A DNA stretch of 64,000 nt from the NCBI RefSeq assembly GCF_947502995.1, contig NZ_CANNBW010000001.1, forward strand, positions 186,001-250,000, in the 5' to 3' direction. Shown here one piece after another: positions 44,164 through 53,800 of this stretch. The DNA is from an uncultured Tenacibaculum sp. GTDB taxonomy: Bacteria > Bacteroidota > Bacteroidia > Flavobacteriales > Flavobacteriaceae. Position 1 is the first letter of the stretch; each line of letters starts with the position of its first letter. The notes beneath the pieces were generated by a model that made no database searches, was not told where the DNA came from, and saw only the letters and a list, made by a program, of their open reading frames with translations. A program made the translations under genes and the position numbers.

Positions 44164-45207
44164 ATGAGAAAATTAATAGTACTATTAGTTTCTATAATGA
44201 GCGTGTTTTCTATAAGCGCTCAAAAGGAGTACAAAATTAGAACAGTAGCGTTTTATAATGTTGAAAATTTGTTTGACACTATTAATGATGTTACTAAGAA
44301 TGACGAGTTTAGTCCAATGATGGAGCTAAAAGCAGGAAGGTCTAAAGTATATTGGGATAAGATTGATAAACTTGGAAAGGTAATTAACGAACTAGGTGCA
44401 GAAAAAGCTAAAACAAGTCCTGCTATCTTAGGAGTAGCAGAGATTGAGAACAAGCAAGTTTTAGAAGATTTAGTAAAAAATAAACATCTAAAAAAGAAGC
44501 GTTATGGTATTATCCATTTCGATTCTCCTGATAAAAGAGGAATTGATGTAGCTTTATTATATCAACAACGTTATTTTAAGCCAGTTCATTATGAAGCAGT
44601 AAATCCTAATATATATTCAAATAATAAAAAAGTATATACCAGAGATATACTTTGGGTTTCAGGATATCTAGATGATGAGTTAGTACATATATTGGTAAAT
44701 CACTGGCCGTCGAGAAGAGGAGGAGAAGCTAAAAGTAGTCCATTAAGAGAGAAAGCTGCATATAAAGTAACTCAAATTATGGAAAGAATTAGAGAGAACG
44801 ATAAAGATGCTAAAATCATTATTATGGGAGATTTTAATGATGATCCTATGAATAAATCTTTTAAAGAAGTAATTAAAACAAAATCAGATAAAGAAGATGT
44901 AGCTCGAGAAGATGTTTATAATCCTTATGAGAAAATGTTTGAGAAAGGTTTAAATACAACTGCTTACAGAGATAATTTAAGTCTTTTTGACCAGATCATG
45001 TTTACTTCTCCTTTATTAAATAAGAAAGGAAGAAAAGATTTTTCTAGCTATAAAATGTTTAAGTCAGGTATTTTTAACAAGCGTTTTTTAATGCAAAAAC
45101 AAGGTAGATATAAAGGGTATCCTTTTAGAAGTTTTTCTAACGGACAGTATTCTGGAGGTTATAGTGATCACTACCCAGTCTACTTATATTTGATAAAAGA
45201 GAAATAA
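44164..45207 (+). CDS. Secreted endonuclease/exonuclease/phosphatase
   Basis: A 347-residue protein from the ATG at 44164, which starts a signal peptide (MRKLIVLLVSIMSVFSISAQ). A longer frame from 44002 would overlap the divergent TBDR and lacks a signal peptide. It has the exonuclease III-like active-site set: FYNVENLFDT (Asn), GVAEIENKQVLEDL (Glu metal ligand), VNHWPSRRGGE, IIMGDFNDDP (Asp/Asn) and GGYSDHYPVYL (Asp-His). The family includes DNases, inositol-phosphate and sphingomyelin phosphatases. The export signal and neighbouring phosphate genes suggest extracellular or periplasmic nucleic-acid hydrolysis. Confidence 0.9.
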   Translation: MRKLIVLLVSIMSVFSISAQKEYKIRTVAFYNVENLFDTINDVTKNDEFSPMMELKAGRSKVYWDKIDKLGKVINELGAEKAKTSPAILGVAEIENKQVLEDLVKNKHLKKKRYGIIHFDSPDKRGIDVALLYQQRYFKPVHYEAVNPNIYSNNKKVYTRDILWVSGYLDDELVHILVNHWPSRRGGEAKSSPLREKAAYKVTQIMERIRENDKDAKIIIMGDFNDDPMNKSFKEVIKTKSDKEDVAREDVYNPYEKMFEKGLNTTAYRDNLSLFDQIMFTSPLLNKKGRKDFSSYKMFKSGIFNKRFLMQKQGRYKGYPFRSFSNGQYSGGYSDHYPVYLYLIKEK

Positions 45208-45210
45208 AAA

Positions 45211-45249
45211 GTACGGTTTTTCCACACCAAAAGTGTGGGTAGCCCGTAC
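45211..45249 (+). ncRNA. Nested stem-loop, structured leader or terminator
   Basis: The outer stem GTACGG (45211-45216) with CCGTAC (45244-45249) encloses an inner perfect stem CCACAC (45222-45227) with GTGTGG (45233-45238). The intervening loops are T-rich and GTAGC. It begins three bases after the nuclease gene stop and precedes the -7 element of the M15 lipoprotein gene. It could terminate the former or act as a structured 3-prime end. The name ncRNA is only a placeholder. Confidence 0.35.
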
Positions 45250-45270
45250 TCATGTTTCTTTTAGTATAAT

Positions 45271-45278
45271 TACTTTTG
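45271..45278 (+). promoter_or_regulatory. Promoter -7 element of the M15 lipoprotein gene
   Basis: TACTTTTG at 45271-45278 matches TAnnTTTG. The ATG follows 27 bases later. The -33 region would fall on the right arm of the nested hairpin. Confidence 0.5.
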
Positions 45279-45304
45279 TATTGAAAAAGTAAAAATTTAA
45301 AAAA

Positions 45305-46789
45305 ATGCTAAAAGAAAAATTAAGTTACATCAAACTGTTTCTATGTTGCTTAGGAACAGTTTTGTTTTTTGCAAATTGCAATGAAGAAGAAATTGAGTTA
45401 GAGAAAAAACAAAATTTAAATTATGAAATTGAAGATATTAACTTTAATAGTTTTATCCGGAAACAAGAACTAAAAGAATTTTACAATAAAGTTATTAGTG
45501 AGGGAGAAACTTTAAAAAGAAGTGAAGAAAGAATTGGTATTAATACTACTTTAATTCGTAGAATTAAAACTGATAAGATAGAGTCGTACACCTTTGCTGT
45601 TGATAAAGATCATTTGCAAAGGAATGAATACGAAAACTTAGTGATCACTAAAGATTTACAAGAGGATAAAATAACAGCAGCTTTTCTAAAGTACAAAATG
45701 GCTACTGAATTAGAAGTAGATCAAAATGGGGAACCATATCCATTTCAAGGAGCTTTAGAAATTATACCTGTAGAAGAGCAAATTATAGAAGGTTTGTTGT
45801 CTAGAAGTACTACAGTTTGTTTTAGAGTTGGTGTTTTAATGTGTAATGATAATAGAGGAGATTATACTTCAGATCATCAAGTAACAGAAGCATGTACAAG
45901 GCCAGAGAATATTTATACAGCTCAATCTATTGAATGTGCAACTACATTTGGCCCACCAAGTTTTACTAATGAAACTGGAGGAGGAATAATTGCAGTTGAT
46001 AGTGGTTCTTCTGGAGGTTCAGGAAGTCCTTCTAATAGTGGAGGTACTATAATAACATCGCCTTTACCATCAGATTTAAAAACTGAGTTTTTTGAACTAG
46101 TTGATAGATTAACTCCTGAACAGCATGAATTTTTATATGAATTAGAGAATTCATCTATTAGAAAAGAAATAGGCGTTTTTTACGAGAGAGATAATTTTTC
46201 TCTAAAAGCAGAAGAGTTTATAAAAGAGGCTATTAATGTTCTTATGGATAATGGTGATGTAAATTTTGATGATTGGTATATTAAAACAAAAGTGTCTGAT
46301 GATAATTATTTTTATGATGGACCTAAAGAATCAATACCAGATACGTTAATTTTATCAGATGGAAGTTCGATTAATATAAATTTTGGAACAACAAGATCTG
46401 ATAATAAAAATGCAGATCAAGAAGTTTCACCAGTTTTAGTAGAAGGGATGAAATTTGCTTTAGAAAAGGCTAATAATAATTTAAGTTCATCAGAAAAAAT
46501 AACAAGTATATACATATCTGCTACAACAAATGGAGAGCATAGTGCAACAAGCAATCATCCTTTAGGTTTAGCAATAGATATAAGTAGAATTAATGGTAAA
46601 AGAATGGCTGTTACAGGAGTGACAAATCAGATAAAGGAATTACAAAAAGCATTCGATAGTTTTCAATATATACGAGAAAATTTTGGTCCACATTTTAAAC
46701 ATAAATATGATTTAAATACGAATAGATGGAATTTTAATTACCCTGTAGGTGGGCATAAAGATCATATTCATATTTCAGTAAGAAAATAA
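45305..46789 (+). CDS. Surface lipoprotein with C-terminal M15-type zinc peptidase domain
   Basis: A 494-residue lipoprotein: lipobox FFANC (Cys25) followed by NEEEIE, a strong acidic surface-export tag. A Cys-containing middle (about 170-215) and a Gly/Ser-rich linker (about 225-250) lead to a helical segment LTPEQHEFLYELENSS (about 269-284). The C-terminus (about 370-494) contains SNHPLGLAIDIS (His418, Asp425) and GGHKDHIHIS (His487, His489), matching the zinc-binding pattern of M15 D,D-carboxypeptidases and L,D-endopeptidases. It could cut peptidoglycan. The modular linker/helical/peptidase layout is like that of Bacteroidota polymorphic toxins. The next gene, 14 bases on, encodes a small lipoprotein that may be a partner or immunity protein. 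Confidence 0.8.
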   Translation: MLKEKLSYIKLFLCCLGTVLFFANCNEEEIELEKKQNLNYEIEDINFNSFIRKQELKEFYNKVISEGETLKRSEERIGINTTLIRRIKTDKIESYTFAVDKDHLQRNEYENLVITKDLQEDKITAAFLKYKMATELEVDQNGEPYPFQGALEIIPVEEQIIEGLLSRSTTVCFRVGVLMCNDNRGDYTSDHQVTEACTRPENIYTAQSIECATTFGPPSFTNETGGGIIAVDSGSSGGSGSPSNSGGTIITSPLPSDLKTEFFELVDRLTPEQHEFLYELENSSIRKEIGVFYERDNFSLKAEEFIKEAINVLMDNGDVNFDDWYIKTKVSDDNYFYDGPKESIPDTLILSDGSSININFGTTRSDNKNADQEVSPVLVEGMKFALEKANNNLSSSEKITSIYISATTNGEHSATSNHPLGLAIDISRINGKRMAVTGVTNQIKELQKAFDSFQYIRENFGPHFKHKYDLNTNRWNFNYPVGGHKDHIHISVRK

Positions 46790-46803
46790 TAAAAAACAAA
46801 AAC

Positions 46804-47229
46804 ATGAAAAGACTATTTTTTATAACTGTATTTAGTGCGATTTTAGGATGTAATGCGCAAAAGAAAGTTGATTTATCTACAACAGATGTTAATATGAACT
46901 ACATATTTTCTAGTATGTATTCAACTCAACCATTACATAAAGAATTATTTAATAACAGTTTATTTTTATCAGTTTATAAATTCTCAGACTCTAAACTTTC
47001 TAAAGGAAAAATGATTTCTGAATCAGATGAATTTATGAGTAGTTATATGGTTTCTGTGACACCAGATGGGGATAGATATACTGGTAGTAAGTTGTACAAA
47101 ATTGAAGGTGTTTTCAATCCAAAAATTATTAAAGTTGAAGAAGATAAATATCCTTTTTTTACAATAAAAGTAGAACACGGATTAAAAAGTGATAGAAAGA
47201 CAGAGTCTTTTCAGTTTAAAGGAGAATGA
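46804..47229 (+). CDS. Small lipoprotein, possible immunity partner
   Basis: A 141-residue lipoprotein with lipobox AILGC (Cys16) followed by NAQKKVD, lacking the acidic export tag, so likely retained facing the periplasm. No known domain. It has a beta-rich middle with SSYMVSVTPDGDRYTGSKLY and ends TESFQFKGE. It follows the M15 lipoprotein after 14 bases and shares its terminator. A periplasmic lipoprotein immediately downstream of a cell-wall hydrolase is the usual place for an immunity or inhibitor gene (inference). Confidence 0.7.
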   Translation: MKRLFFITVFSAILGCNAQKKVDLSTTDVNMNYIFSSMYSTQPLHKELFNNSLFLSVYKFSDSKLSKGKMISESDEFMSSYMVSVTPDGDRYTGSKLYKIEGVFNPKIIKVEEDKYPFFTIKVEHGLKSDRKTESFQFKGE

Positions 47230-47240
47230 TTTCTTGAGAT

Positions 47241-47280
47241 AATCAATCACTTGAATTTTCAAGTAATTGATTGTTTTTAT
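47241..47280 (+). terminator. Terminator after small lipoprotein gene
   Basis: An inverted repeat, AATCAATCACTTGA (47241-47254) with TCAAGTAATTGATT (47259-47272), with one mismatch, followed by a T-run. Confidence 0.8.
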
Positions 47281-47289
47281 ATATCCGTT

Positions 47290-47330
47290 CAGCTTGGGTT
47301 GATACTAAATCAACCTAAGCTGTTTTTATT
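47290..47330. terminator. Second stem-loop terminator
   Basis: A 14-bp stem (47290-47303 with 47309-47322) containing one G-U pair in the plus-strand RNA, followed by T-rich sequence. It stands between the convergent genes and backs up the first terminator. Confidence 0.8.
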
Positions 47331-47674
47331 TAATTTCTACATATTTCTTCAATGTAGTCATTGAATTTTAATTGGAAAAGAGTTCCTTTTAATAAATCTT
47401 CTATTTGTCCCAAATCAATCATAGAAACAGCTAAACTTACTCTATTTGATGGAGTCCTTAACAAGAGTGATCGGCAATTATCTCCCATTTTACATTCACT
47501 ACATTTACTTTGCATTTTTGCATCAACTGTAAAATCTAGAAAAGATTCAATTTCAGATAAAGTTAAATGAAAACCTACATCTCTAAAGACTACTTGTGTA
47601 AGTTCTGTTTTTGAGTTAATCCATTGAAATGAAATCCCAATATCATTTGTATAAATTGTTTTTACTTGCTCCAT
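47330..47674 (-). CDS. Small conserved protein with Cys cluster
   Basis: A 114-residue protein starting at ATG 47674 (MEQVKTIYTNDIGISFQW); an in-frame TTG at 47695 would add seven residues. It contains a CSECKMGDNC motif (Cys-x2-Cys-x5-Cys) in the middle, suggesting a metal site or disulfide, within an otherwise helical/beta protein. There is no export signal. The -7 element TATATTTG is read on the minus strand at 47700-47693, which supports the ATG at 47674. Function is unknown; it may be a lineage-specific regulatory or metal-binding protein. Confidence 0.68.
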   Translation of the reverse strand: MEQVKTIYTNDIGISFQWINSKTELTQVVFRDVGFHLTLSEIESFLDFTVDAKMQSKCSECKMGDNCRSLLLRTPSNRVSLAVSMIDLGQIEDLLKGTLFQLKFNDYIEEICRN

Positions 47675-47692
47675 AGTTGTTGTTTTATGAAA

Positions 47693-47700
47693 CAAATATA
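47693..47700 (-). promoter_or_regulatory. Promoter -7 element of the Cys-cluster gene
   Basis: TATATTTG read on the minus strand (47700-47693), 19 bases before the chosen ATG at 47674. Confidence 0.55.
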
Positions 47701-47726
47701 TGTTATTTTTATTTAATCTAAATAAG

Positions 47727-49412
47727 TTATTTTAGGTCCTTCAATTGTAGTTGTATAGATGTATTTCCATTCCATGTATTTTCATCAAGCTGATAAACAA
47801 TATCAAACTCTTGTTGTACATGTTCTATTTTATTTCCTAAGCTAAAACCGATAGCTCCAATACAGTTTTTAGGATTTCCTTGAAAAACAGTTAGTTTTAA
47901 GTGAGTTTTATCTTGTCCAACCTGTTTTCCATAACCATTGTCTCTTACTGAATTAGACTGAAAAATAGGTCTTCTATTTAATGGGCCGAAGGGAGCCATT
48001 TGATTTATTATTCTGTAGAATTTAGGAGAAATATTACTAAGGTGTAATTCTGCATCAATTTCAATTTCAGGTTCTAATAGTTCTTTTTGAATCGTATTTT
48101 TTACAACTTCTTCAAATTTTGATTTAAAAGCGTTGTAATTTTCTGGTTTTATAGATAATCCAGCAGCATATTTATGTCCACCAAATTGTTCAATGTATTC
48201 AGAACAAGCATCCAAAGCATTGTAAACATCAAAACCTTTAACAGATCTTGCAGAAGCAGCTAAAAATTCACCACTTTTTGTGAAAACTACTGTAGGGCGA
48301 TAATATGTTTCAGTTAATCTTGAAGCAACAATTCCGATAACGCCTTTATGCCAACTTTCATCGTAAACAGTGGAAGTGAAATTATGCTCTTCACTGTTTG
48401 TTTCTATTTGATACAAAGCTTCTTTTGTAATTTCCTGATCTAACTCTTTTCGATGTGCATTAAACTCTTCAATTTCTTTTGCAATATTTCTTGCCAAGTC
48501 AAGATCTTCAGAGATTAATAAATCTACAGCGTAGCTAGCATGTTTAATTCTACCAGCAGCATTAATTCTAGGAGCTATAATAAAAACAACGTCAGTTATA
48601 GAAAGTTCTTTTTTATTTATGTGCTGGGTTAACGCTTGAATACCTATTCTCGGAGTGGCGTTTATCACTTTTAAACCGTAATAAGCTAAAACTCTATTTT
48701 CACCAGTCATAGGAACAATATCTGCTCCAATAGCAGTAACGACTAAATCTAAAAAGGGTAGTAAATCGTCTATAGTTTGTTTCTGTTGTAGTGCTATTGC
48801 CTGAATTAATTTAAATCCAACACCACATCCGCAAAGTTCTTTATAAGGATATTCACAGTCTATTCGTTTAGGATTTAATACAGCGACTGCATCAGGTATT
48901 TTTTCTCCAGGTTTGTGATGATCACAAATAATAAAATCGATACCTTTTTCTGTAGCGTAGGCAACTTTTTCAATGGCTTTAATTCCACAATCGAGAGCAA
49001 TGATTAAAGAGAATTCATTATCGTGAGCAAAGTCTATTCCGGCAAACGAAACCCCATATCCTTCTTTGTATCTATCAGGAATATATGTTGCTAAATAAGG
49101 GTGAATATTCTTTAAGTAGGAATACATTAATGAAACAGATGTAGTACCATCAACATCATAATCACCATAAATTAAAATTTTCTCTCCATTTTCTATAGCT
49201 TTTTCAACTCTAGAAACAGCTTCATACATATCTTTCATTAAAAAAGGATCATGAAGATCTTCCAAAGAAGGTCTAAAAAAATGTTTAGCTTCATCAAAAG
49301 TTTTGATCCCTCTTTGAACTAAGATTTCAGCTAATTTTAAATCTATATTTAATTCATTAGCTAAAGTATTTACAATATTAAAATCAGGTTTGGGCTTTAA
49401 AGTCCATTTCAT
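47727..49412 (-). CDS. recJ: Single-stranded-DNA exonuclease RecJ
   Basis: A 561-residue DHH-family exonuclease. Motif I is IYGDYDVDGTTSVSLMYS, the second Asp site is IIALDCGIKAIEKV, motif III is ICDHHKPGE, then RINAAGRIKHASYAVDLL, and the DHHA1 domain has GGHKYAAGLSI. It degrades single-stranded DNA 5'-to-3' in recombination and mismatch repair. Full length for the family (about 560-580). OsmC is upstream in the same direction after 18 bases, so they are likely co-transcribed. Confidence 0.97.
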   Translation of the reverse strand: MKWTLKPKPDFNIVNTLANELNIDLKLAEILVQRGIKTFDEAKHFFRPSLEDLHDPFLMKDMYEAVSRVEKAIENGEKILIYGDYDVDGTTSVSLMYSYLKNIHPYLATYIPDRYKEGYGVSFAGIDFAHDNEFSLIIALDCGIKAIEKVAYATEKGIDFIICDHHKPGEKIPDAVAVLNPKRIDCEYPYKELCGCGVGFKLIQAIALQQKQTIDDLLPFLDLVVTAIGADIVPMTGENRVLAYYGLKVINATPRIGIQALTQHINKKELSITDVVFIIAPRINAAGRIKHASYAVDLLISEDLDLARNIAKEIEEFNAHRKELDQEITKEALYQIETNSEEHNFTSTVYDESWHKGVIGIVASRLTETYYRPTVVFTKSGEFLAASARSVKGFDVYNALDACSEYIEQFGGHKYAAGLSIKPENYNAFKSKFEEVVKNTIQKELLEPEIEIDAELHLSNISPKFYRIINQMAPFGPLNRRPIFQSNSVRDNGYGKQVGQDKTHLKLTVFQGNPKNCIGAIGFSLGNKIEHVQQEFDIVYQLDENTWNGNTSIQLQLKDLK

Positions 49413-49430
49413 AGCGAAAAAGTCATGCTG

Positions 49431-49853
49431 TTAGTTGTTGAAAATAATTTCTGTAGTCACTTTTGCAAACTGACGAAACATTTCCATAACTCCACAATAT
49501 TTCTCAATAGATAAGTTCACTACTTTAGTTAGTTTATCATGATCTAAATTGTTACCCTCGAAAAAATATTTTACATGAACTTTATCATAATATTTAGGAT
49601 GCTCTTCTGTTAAGTTAGCTTCAACGACTATTTTTAAATCATCGAAAGAAACACGCATTTTTTCAGCAATCATAACAACATCTAATCCAGAACATCCAGC
49701 TAAAGAAGATAACATTAATGCTTTAGGGGAAGCTCCAACAGAATTACCGCCGTTTGCAAAAGAAGTATCCATTAAAACTTGTGCTCCATTTGGGTTGTCA
49801 CTTTGAAAAAGTAAATTTTTCTTCCATTCTGTAGTTACAATATTCGATGCCAT
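49431..49853 (-). CDS. OsmC-family peroxiredoxin-like protein
   Basis: A 140-residue OsmC/Ohr-fold protein with both reactive cysteines: SSLAGCSGLDVVMIAEK (about Cys54) and SIEKYCGVMEMFRQ (about Cys118). It reduces organic hydroperoxides in the cytoplasm. The length and motif fit the OsmC subfamily rather than Ohr; substrate assignment beyond that is not possible. It is read divergently from the CMD-family gene at 49912. Confidence 0.93.
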   Translation of the reverse strand: MASNIVTTEWKKNLLFQSDNPNGAQVLMDTSFANGGNSVGASPKALMLSSLAGCSGLDVVMIAEKMRVSFDDLKIVVEANLTEEHPKYYDKVHVKYFFEGNNLDHDKLTKVVNLSIEKYCGVMEMFRQFAKVTTEIIFNN

Positions 49854-49911
49854 GTGAGATTTTTTTTGTTACTTGTATTAAATTACAAAATTACTTAAAT
49901 AAAAAATAATT

Positions 49912-50502
49912 ATGCCATTAGTAACCCCCTTAGATCCGAATCACGATGAGGAGACAAAAAGGTTATCAGATTTTTATAATGAAACATTAGGATTTTGTCC
50001 TAATTCAGTTCTTACAATGCAAAGAAGACCAGAGATTTCTAAAGCTTTTATCAACTTAAACAAAGCTGTTATGGCAAATCATGGTCGTATAACTTCTGCT
50101 TTAAAACGTATGATTGCGTGGGTAAGTAGTAATGCTACAGGTTGTAGATATTGTCAAGCACATGCAATTAGAGCTGCTGAACGTTATGGAGCTGAACAAG
50201 AAAAGTTAGATAATATTTGGGAATATAGAACGCATTCTGCTTTTTCAGATGCTGAAAGAGCTGCTTTAGATTTTTCGTTAGCTGCTTCGGTAGTACCTAA
50301 TAATGTAGATGAGTCGATAAAGACAGAATTATACAAATATTGGGATGAAGGTGAAATCGTAGAAATGTTAGGAGTAATTTCTTTATTCGGATATTTAAAT
50401 AGATGGAATGATTCTATGGGAACAAGTATTGAAGACGGTGCTGTAGAAAGTGGAGAACAATACTTAGGAAAGCACGGTTGGAATAAAGGTAAACACCAAT
50501 AA
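49912..50502 (+). CDS. Carboxymuconolactone decarboxylase (CMD) family protein
   Basis: A 196-residue alpha-helical protein of the AhpD/CMD superfamily. The redox motif ATGCRYCQAHAIRAAERYG (Cys-x2-Cys and His) sits in the second helix pair. Such proteins act in peroxide detoxification or as thiol-dependent hydroperoxidases. It is divergent from an OsmC peroxiredoxin, with a 58-base gap between the two starts, so joint control of oxidative defence is likely. A perfect terminator hairpin follows the gene. Confidence 0.92.
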   Translation: MPLVTPLDPNHDEETKRLSDFYNETLGFCPNSVLTMQRRPEISKAFINLNKAVMANHGRITSALKRMIAWVSSNATGCRYCQAHAIRAAERYGAEQEKLDNIWEYRTHSAFSDAERAALDFSLAASVVPNNVDESIKTELYKYWDEGEIVEMLGVISLFGYLNRWNDSMGTSIEDGAVESGEQYLGKHGWNKGKHQ

Positions 50503-50519
50503 GATTTACGCAAACTTTA

Positions 50520-50554
50520 ATACTAAAAACTCGTAGCTATACGAGTTTTTGTTT
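50520..50554 (+). terminator. Terminator after CMD-family gene
   Basis: A perfect 11-bp stem, AAAAACTCGTA (50525-50535) with TACGAGTTTTT (50540-50550), followed by more T residues. Confidence 0.9.
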
Positions 50555-50875
50555 TTTTACGTTAACTTATATACCAAATATTAATCTAATGAAAAACTAC
50601 AAGTATATGAAAACCTAAAAAACAAACTTCAAACGAAAATTATCTAGTTTTAGATAATAAAAATGATCCCCCTAAGAAAATACTAAAGAAATAAACAGTC
50701 CCCTAAAACCCCAAATAAGAATAAATTAGTATATAAATTAATTAACTATTTCTACATAGTTAAACAACAGTTTTATTGTGTAACTGTTTGTACTTCATAT
50801 TTTTTTTGATTCCCCTATTTCTTCATAATAGGTTATTAAACAACCATATTTAAAAGACATTTAAAACTAAAAATC
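50555..50875. other. AT-rich leader of the two-gene T9SS locus
   Basis: About 320 bases without a gene. An inverted repeat AACAGTT (50766-50772) with AACTGTT (50782-50788) is the only structure I can support; it may be an operator. No exact TAnnTTTG with a -33 was found, so the promoter of the DUF5060 gene is not assigned. Confidence 0.4.
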
Positions 50876-53800
50876 ATGAAATTAATTGATGTAAGAAACA
50901 TTATCGTTTCTTTCTTCATTATTGCTATAGGTTATGCTCAAACTACTTCAGGAGAGCTTAAAAGATGGCATAAGATATCACTAACATTTAACGGACCCAA
51001 TACTTCTGAAACCGCAAACCCTAATCCGTTTTCAGATTATAGATTAGAAGTAACTTTTACTCATAATTCAAGCAATAGATCATACACTGTTCCTGGTTTT
51101 TTTGCTGCCTGTGGAAATGCTGAGGATAATAGTTGTTCATCTGGAAATAAATGGAGAGTTCATTTTACTCCAGATCAAACTGGTCAATGGAGTTGGACAG
51201 CTTCCTTTAAAAAAGGTGCAGACGTAGCTATTAATGGCGGCGGAACTAGTGCAGGATTTATGAATGGAGCTTCAGGAAACTTAACCATTACTGAATCTAA
51301 CAAAACCAGAAGAGATTTTCGAAATAAAGATTTAGGAAGATTACAGTACATAGGAGAACATTATTTAAAGCACACTGGAACTAATCCTCAAAATCCGAAT
51401 GGAAAATGGTTTGTGAAAGCTGGTGCCGATTCACCTGAAAATGCATTCAATTATGTTGATTTTGATGCTACACCAAGTTATACGAATAACTTAAATAAAA
51501 TAGGTAGTAAAACTTGGCAACCTCATCAACAAGATTATGTAGCAAGTGATGCTAGTTCGTATACCTGGGCTAATGGTAAAGGAACAGAAATTTTAGGAAT
51601 GGTAAATTATCTGCATAACCAAGGAGCAAACGTAATGTCGTTTTTAACTTGGAATACCAGTGGAGATTGTGGTGCTGTTTTTCCTCATATTTTAAAAGTT
51701 TCTTTACAAGAATATGGAAACACAGGAAGATCGCAACAGTGGAATAAAGTACATAAAGATCGTTTCGATGTTTCTAAAATGGCACAATGGGAAAAAGTGA
51801 TGCAGTATGCAGATCAAAAAGGTATCTATCTTCACTTTAAAACCATGGAAACTGAGAACGATAATAAGATGGATGGTAATACTTTTGGAAGACAACGAAA
51901 ACTGTATTACAGAGAATTAATCGCTAGATTTTCTCACCACTTAGCACTAAACTGGAACATTACTGAAGAAACTACTTTGCCTAATAATGTGGTAAAAGCT
52001 ACAGCAACTTATATAAAGCAATTAGATCCGTACAATCATAATATTGTTATTCATACGTATCCAGGAGAAAAAGATCAACGTTATACTCCACTTTTAGGAA
52101 ACGCATCAGATTTAACAGGAGCATCTTTACAATCGAATCAGAATTCAATTCATAATGATGTAATTAACTGGTTAAATAAATCTAGAGCTTCTGGGAAAAA
52201 ATGGGTAGTCGCAAATGATGAGCAAGGTTCTGCTTCACAAGGAATTCGTGTATCTGATAAAGATGTAAGAAAAAAAGTGCTTTGGGGTACTTTATTAGCA
52301 GGTGGAGCTGGAGTTGAATACTACAGCGGTTATTTAAATGATGATGGAGATATTAATGGTAACGATCATAGAAAAAGAGGTAAGAAATATAAAGAAGGTA
52401 GCTATGCATTAGATTTCTTTAATGAAAACTTACAATCTTATTTAATTGATATGATTAGTGCTGATGGTGTAACTAATGATAATGGAGATTTTGTATTTGC
52501 AAAAGCTGGTGAAATTTATGCGGTTTACAGACCAAATGGAGGTTCAACAGGTTTAAGTTTACCAACAGGAAATAATAAATACAATGTGCAATGGTTTAAT
52601 CCAAGATCTGGAGGTAATTTATCAGCTAAACAAACTTTAGGAAATAATTTAGTTGCGCCAGATAATAACGATTGGGTAGCTTTGATTACCAATAAAAACG
52701 GTGGTGGAGATACTGGCGGAGGTGACGGAGATTGTGCTGCTTTAGAACAAAATGGAGTAGTTGCTGTTGAGGCAGAGCATTTTCTAAGTCAGTCTAAAAC
52801 TGGAAAAAGACAATGGTATAAGAATACAGATAGTAATCTACCGGGTCCAGATCCAGATGCTTTACATACAAACGGAGCTAGTGAAAGTGGATATTTAGAG
52901 ATTTTACCTGATACTAGAGTTACACACGGAGATCCTTTAGTTAACGGAGAAAGTTTTTCAAATACTCCAGGTCAAGTTGCGATTATTAATTATAGAGTAA
53001 AGTTTACAACTCCTGGTAAATACTTTGTTTGGGTAAGAGCTCATTCGACAGGATCAGAAGATAATGGTGTTCATGTTGGTATTGACGGAACATGGCCAGA
53101 ATCTGGACAAAGAATGCAATGGTGTACTGGTAAAAATGCTTGGACTTGGGAAAGTAAGCAGAGAACTGGTGCAAATCATTGTGGAGAACCGCAAAAGATT
53201 TTTATCAACGTTCCTACGGCAGGTATTCATACAATTTCATTTTCAATGAGAGAAGATGGTTTTGAAATGGATAAATTTGTGTTATCTAAAACATATACAA
53301 AGCCAACAGGTGTTGGTCCTGCTGAGGTATTAGTGGATTGTGGTGGAAATAATCAATCGCCTCAAGTTTCAATTATTTCGCCAGTAAATGGTAACGAGTT
53401 TACTGTTAATGAACCGATACAATTATCAGCAAATGCTTCCGATTCAGACGGGAATATTGCTAAAGTTGAATTCTTTTCAAATGGAAACTTAATAGCAACT
53501 GAGAATACAGCTCCTTATAATACTTCTGTAACGATAGCTCAAACAGGAAACTATGAAATTACTGCAAAAGCAACAGATAATGATGGAGCTACAACAACAT
53601 CAAATTCTGTTTCAATAGAAGTAAAAGGAGTAAGTGTAGCTATTCAATTACCAGGAAATTTTGAAGCAGAAAATTATTCGAGTAAATCAGGAAGTGTAAA
53701 AATTGAAAATACACCAAATTCAACAGGTAAAAATCTAGGTTTCATTAAAAATGGAGATACTGTTTCTTACAATGTGAATGTTAGTAATACAGGAGATTAT

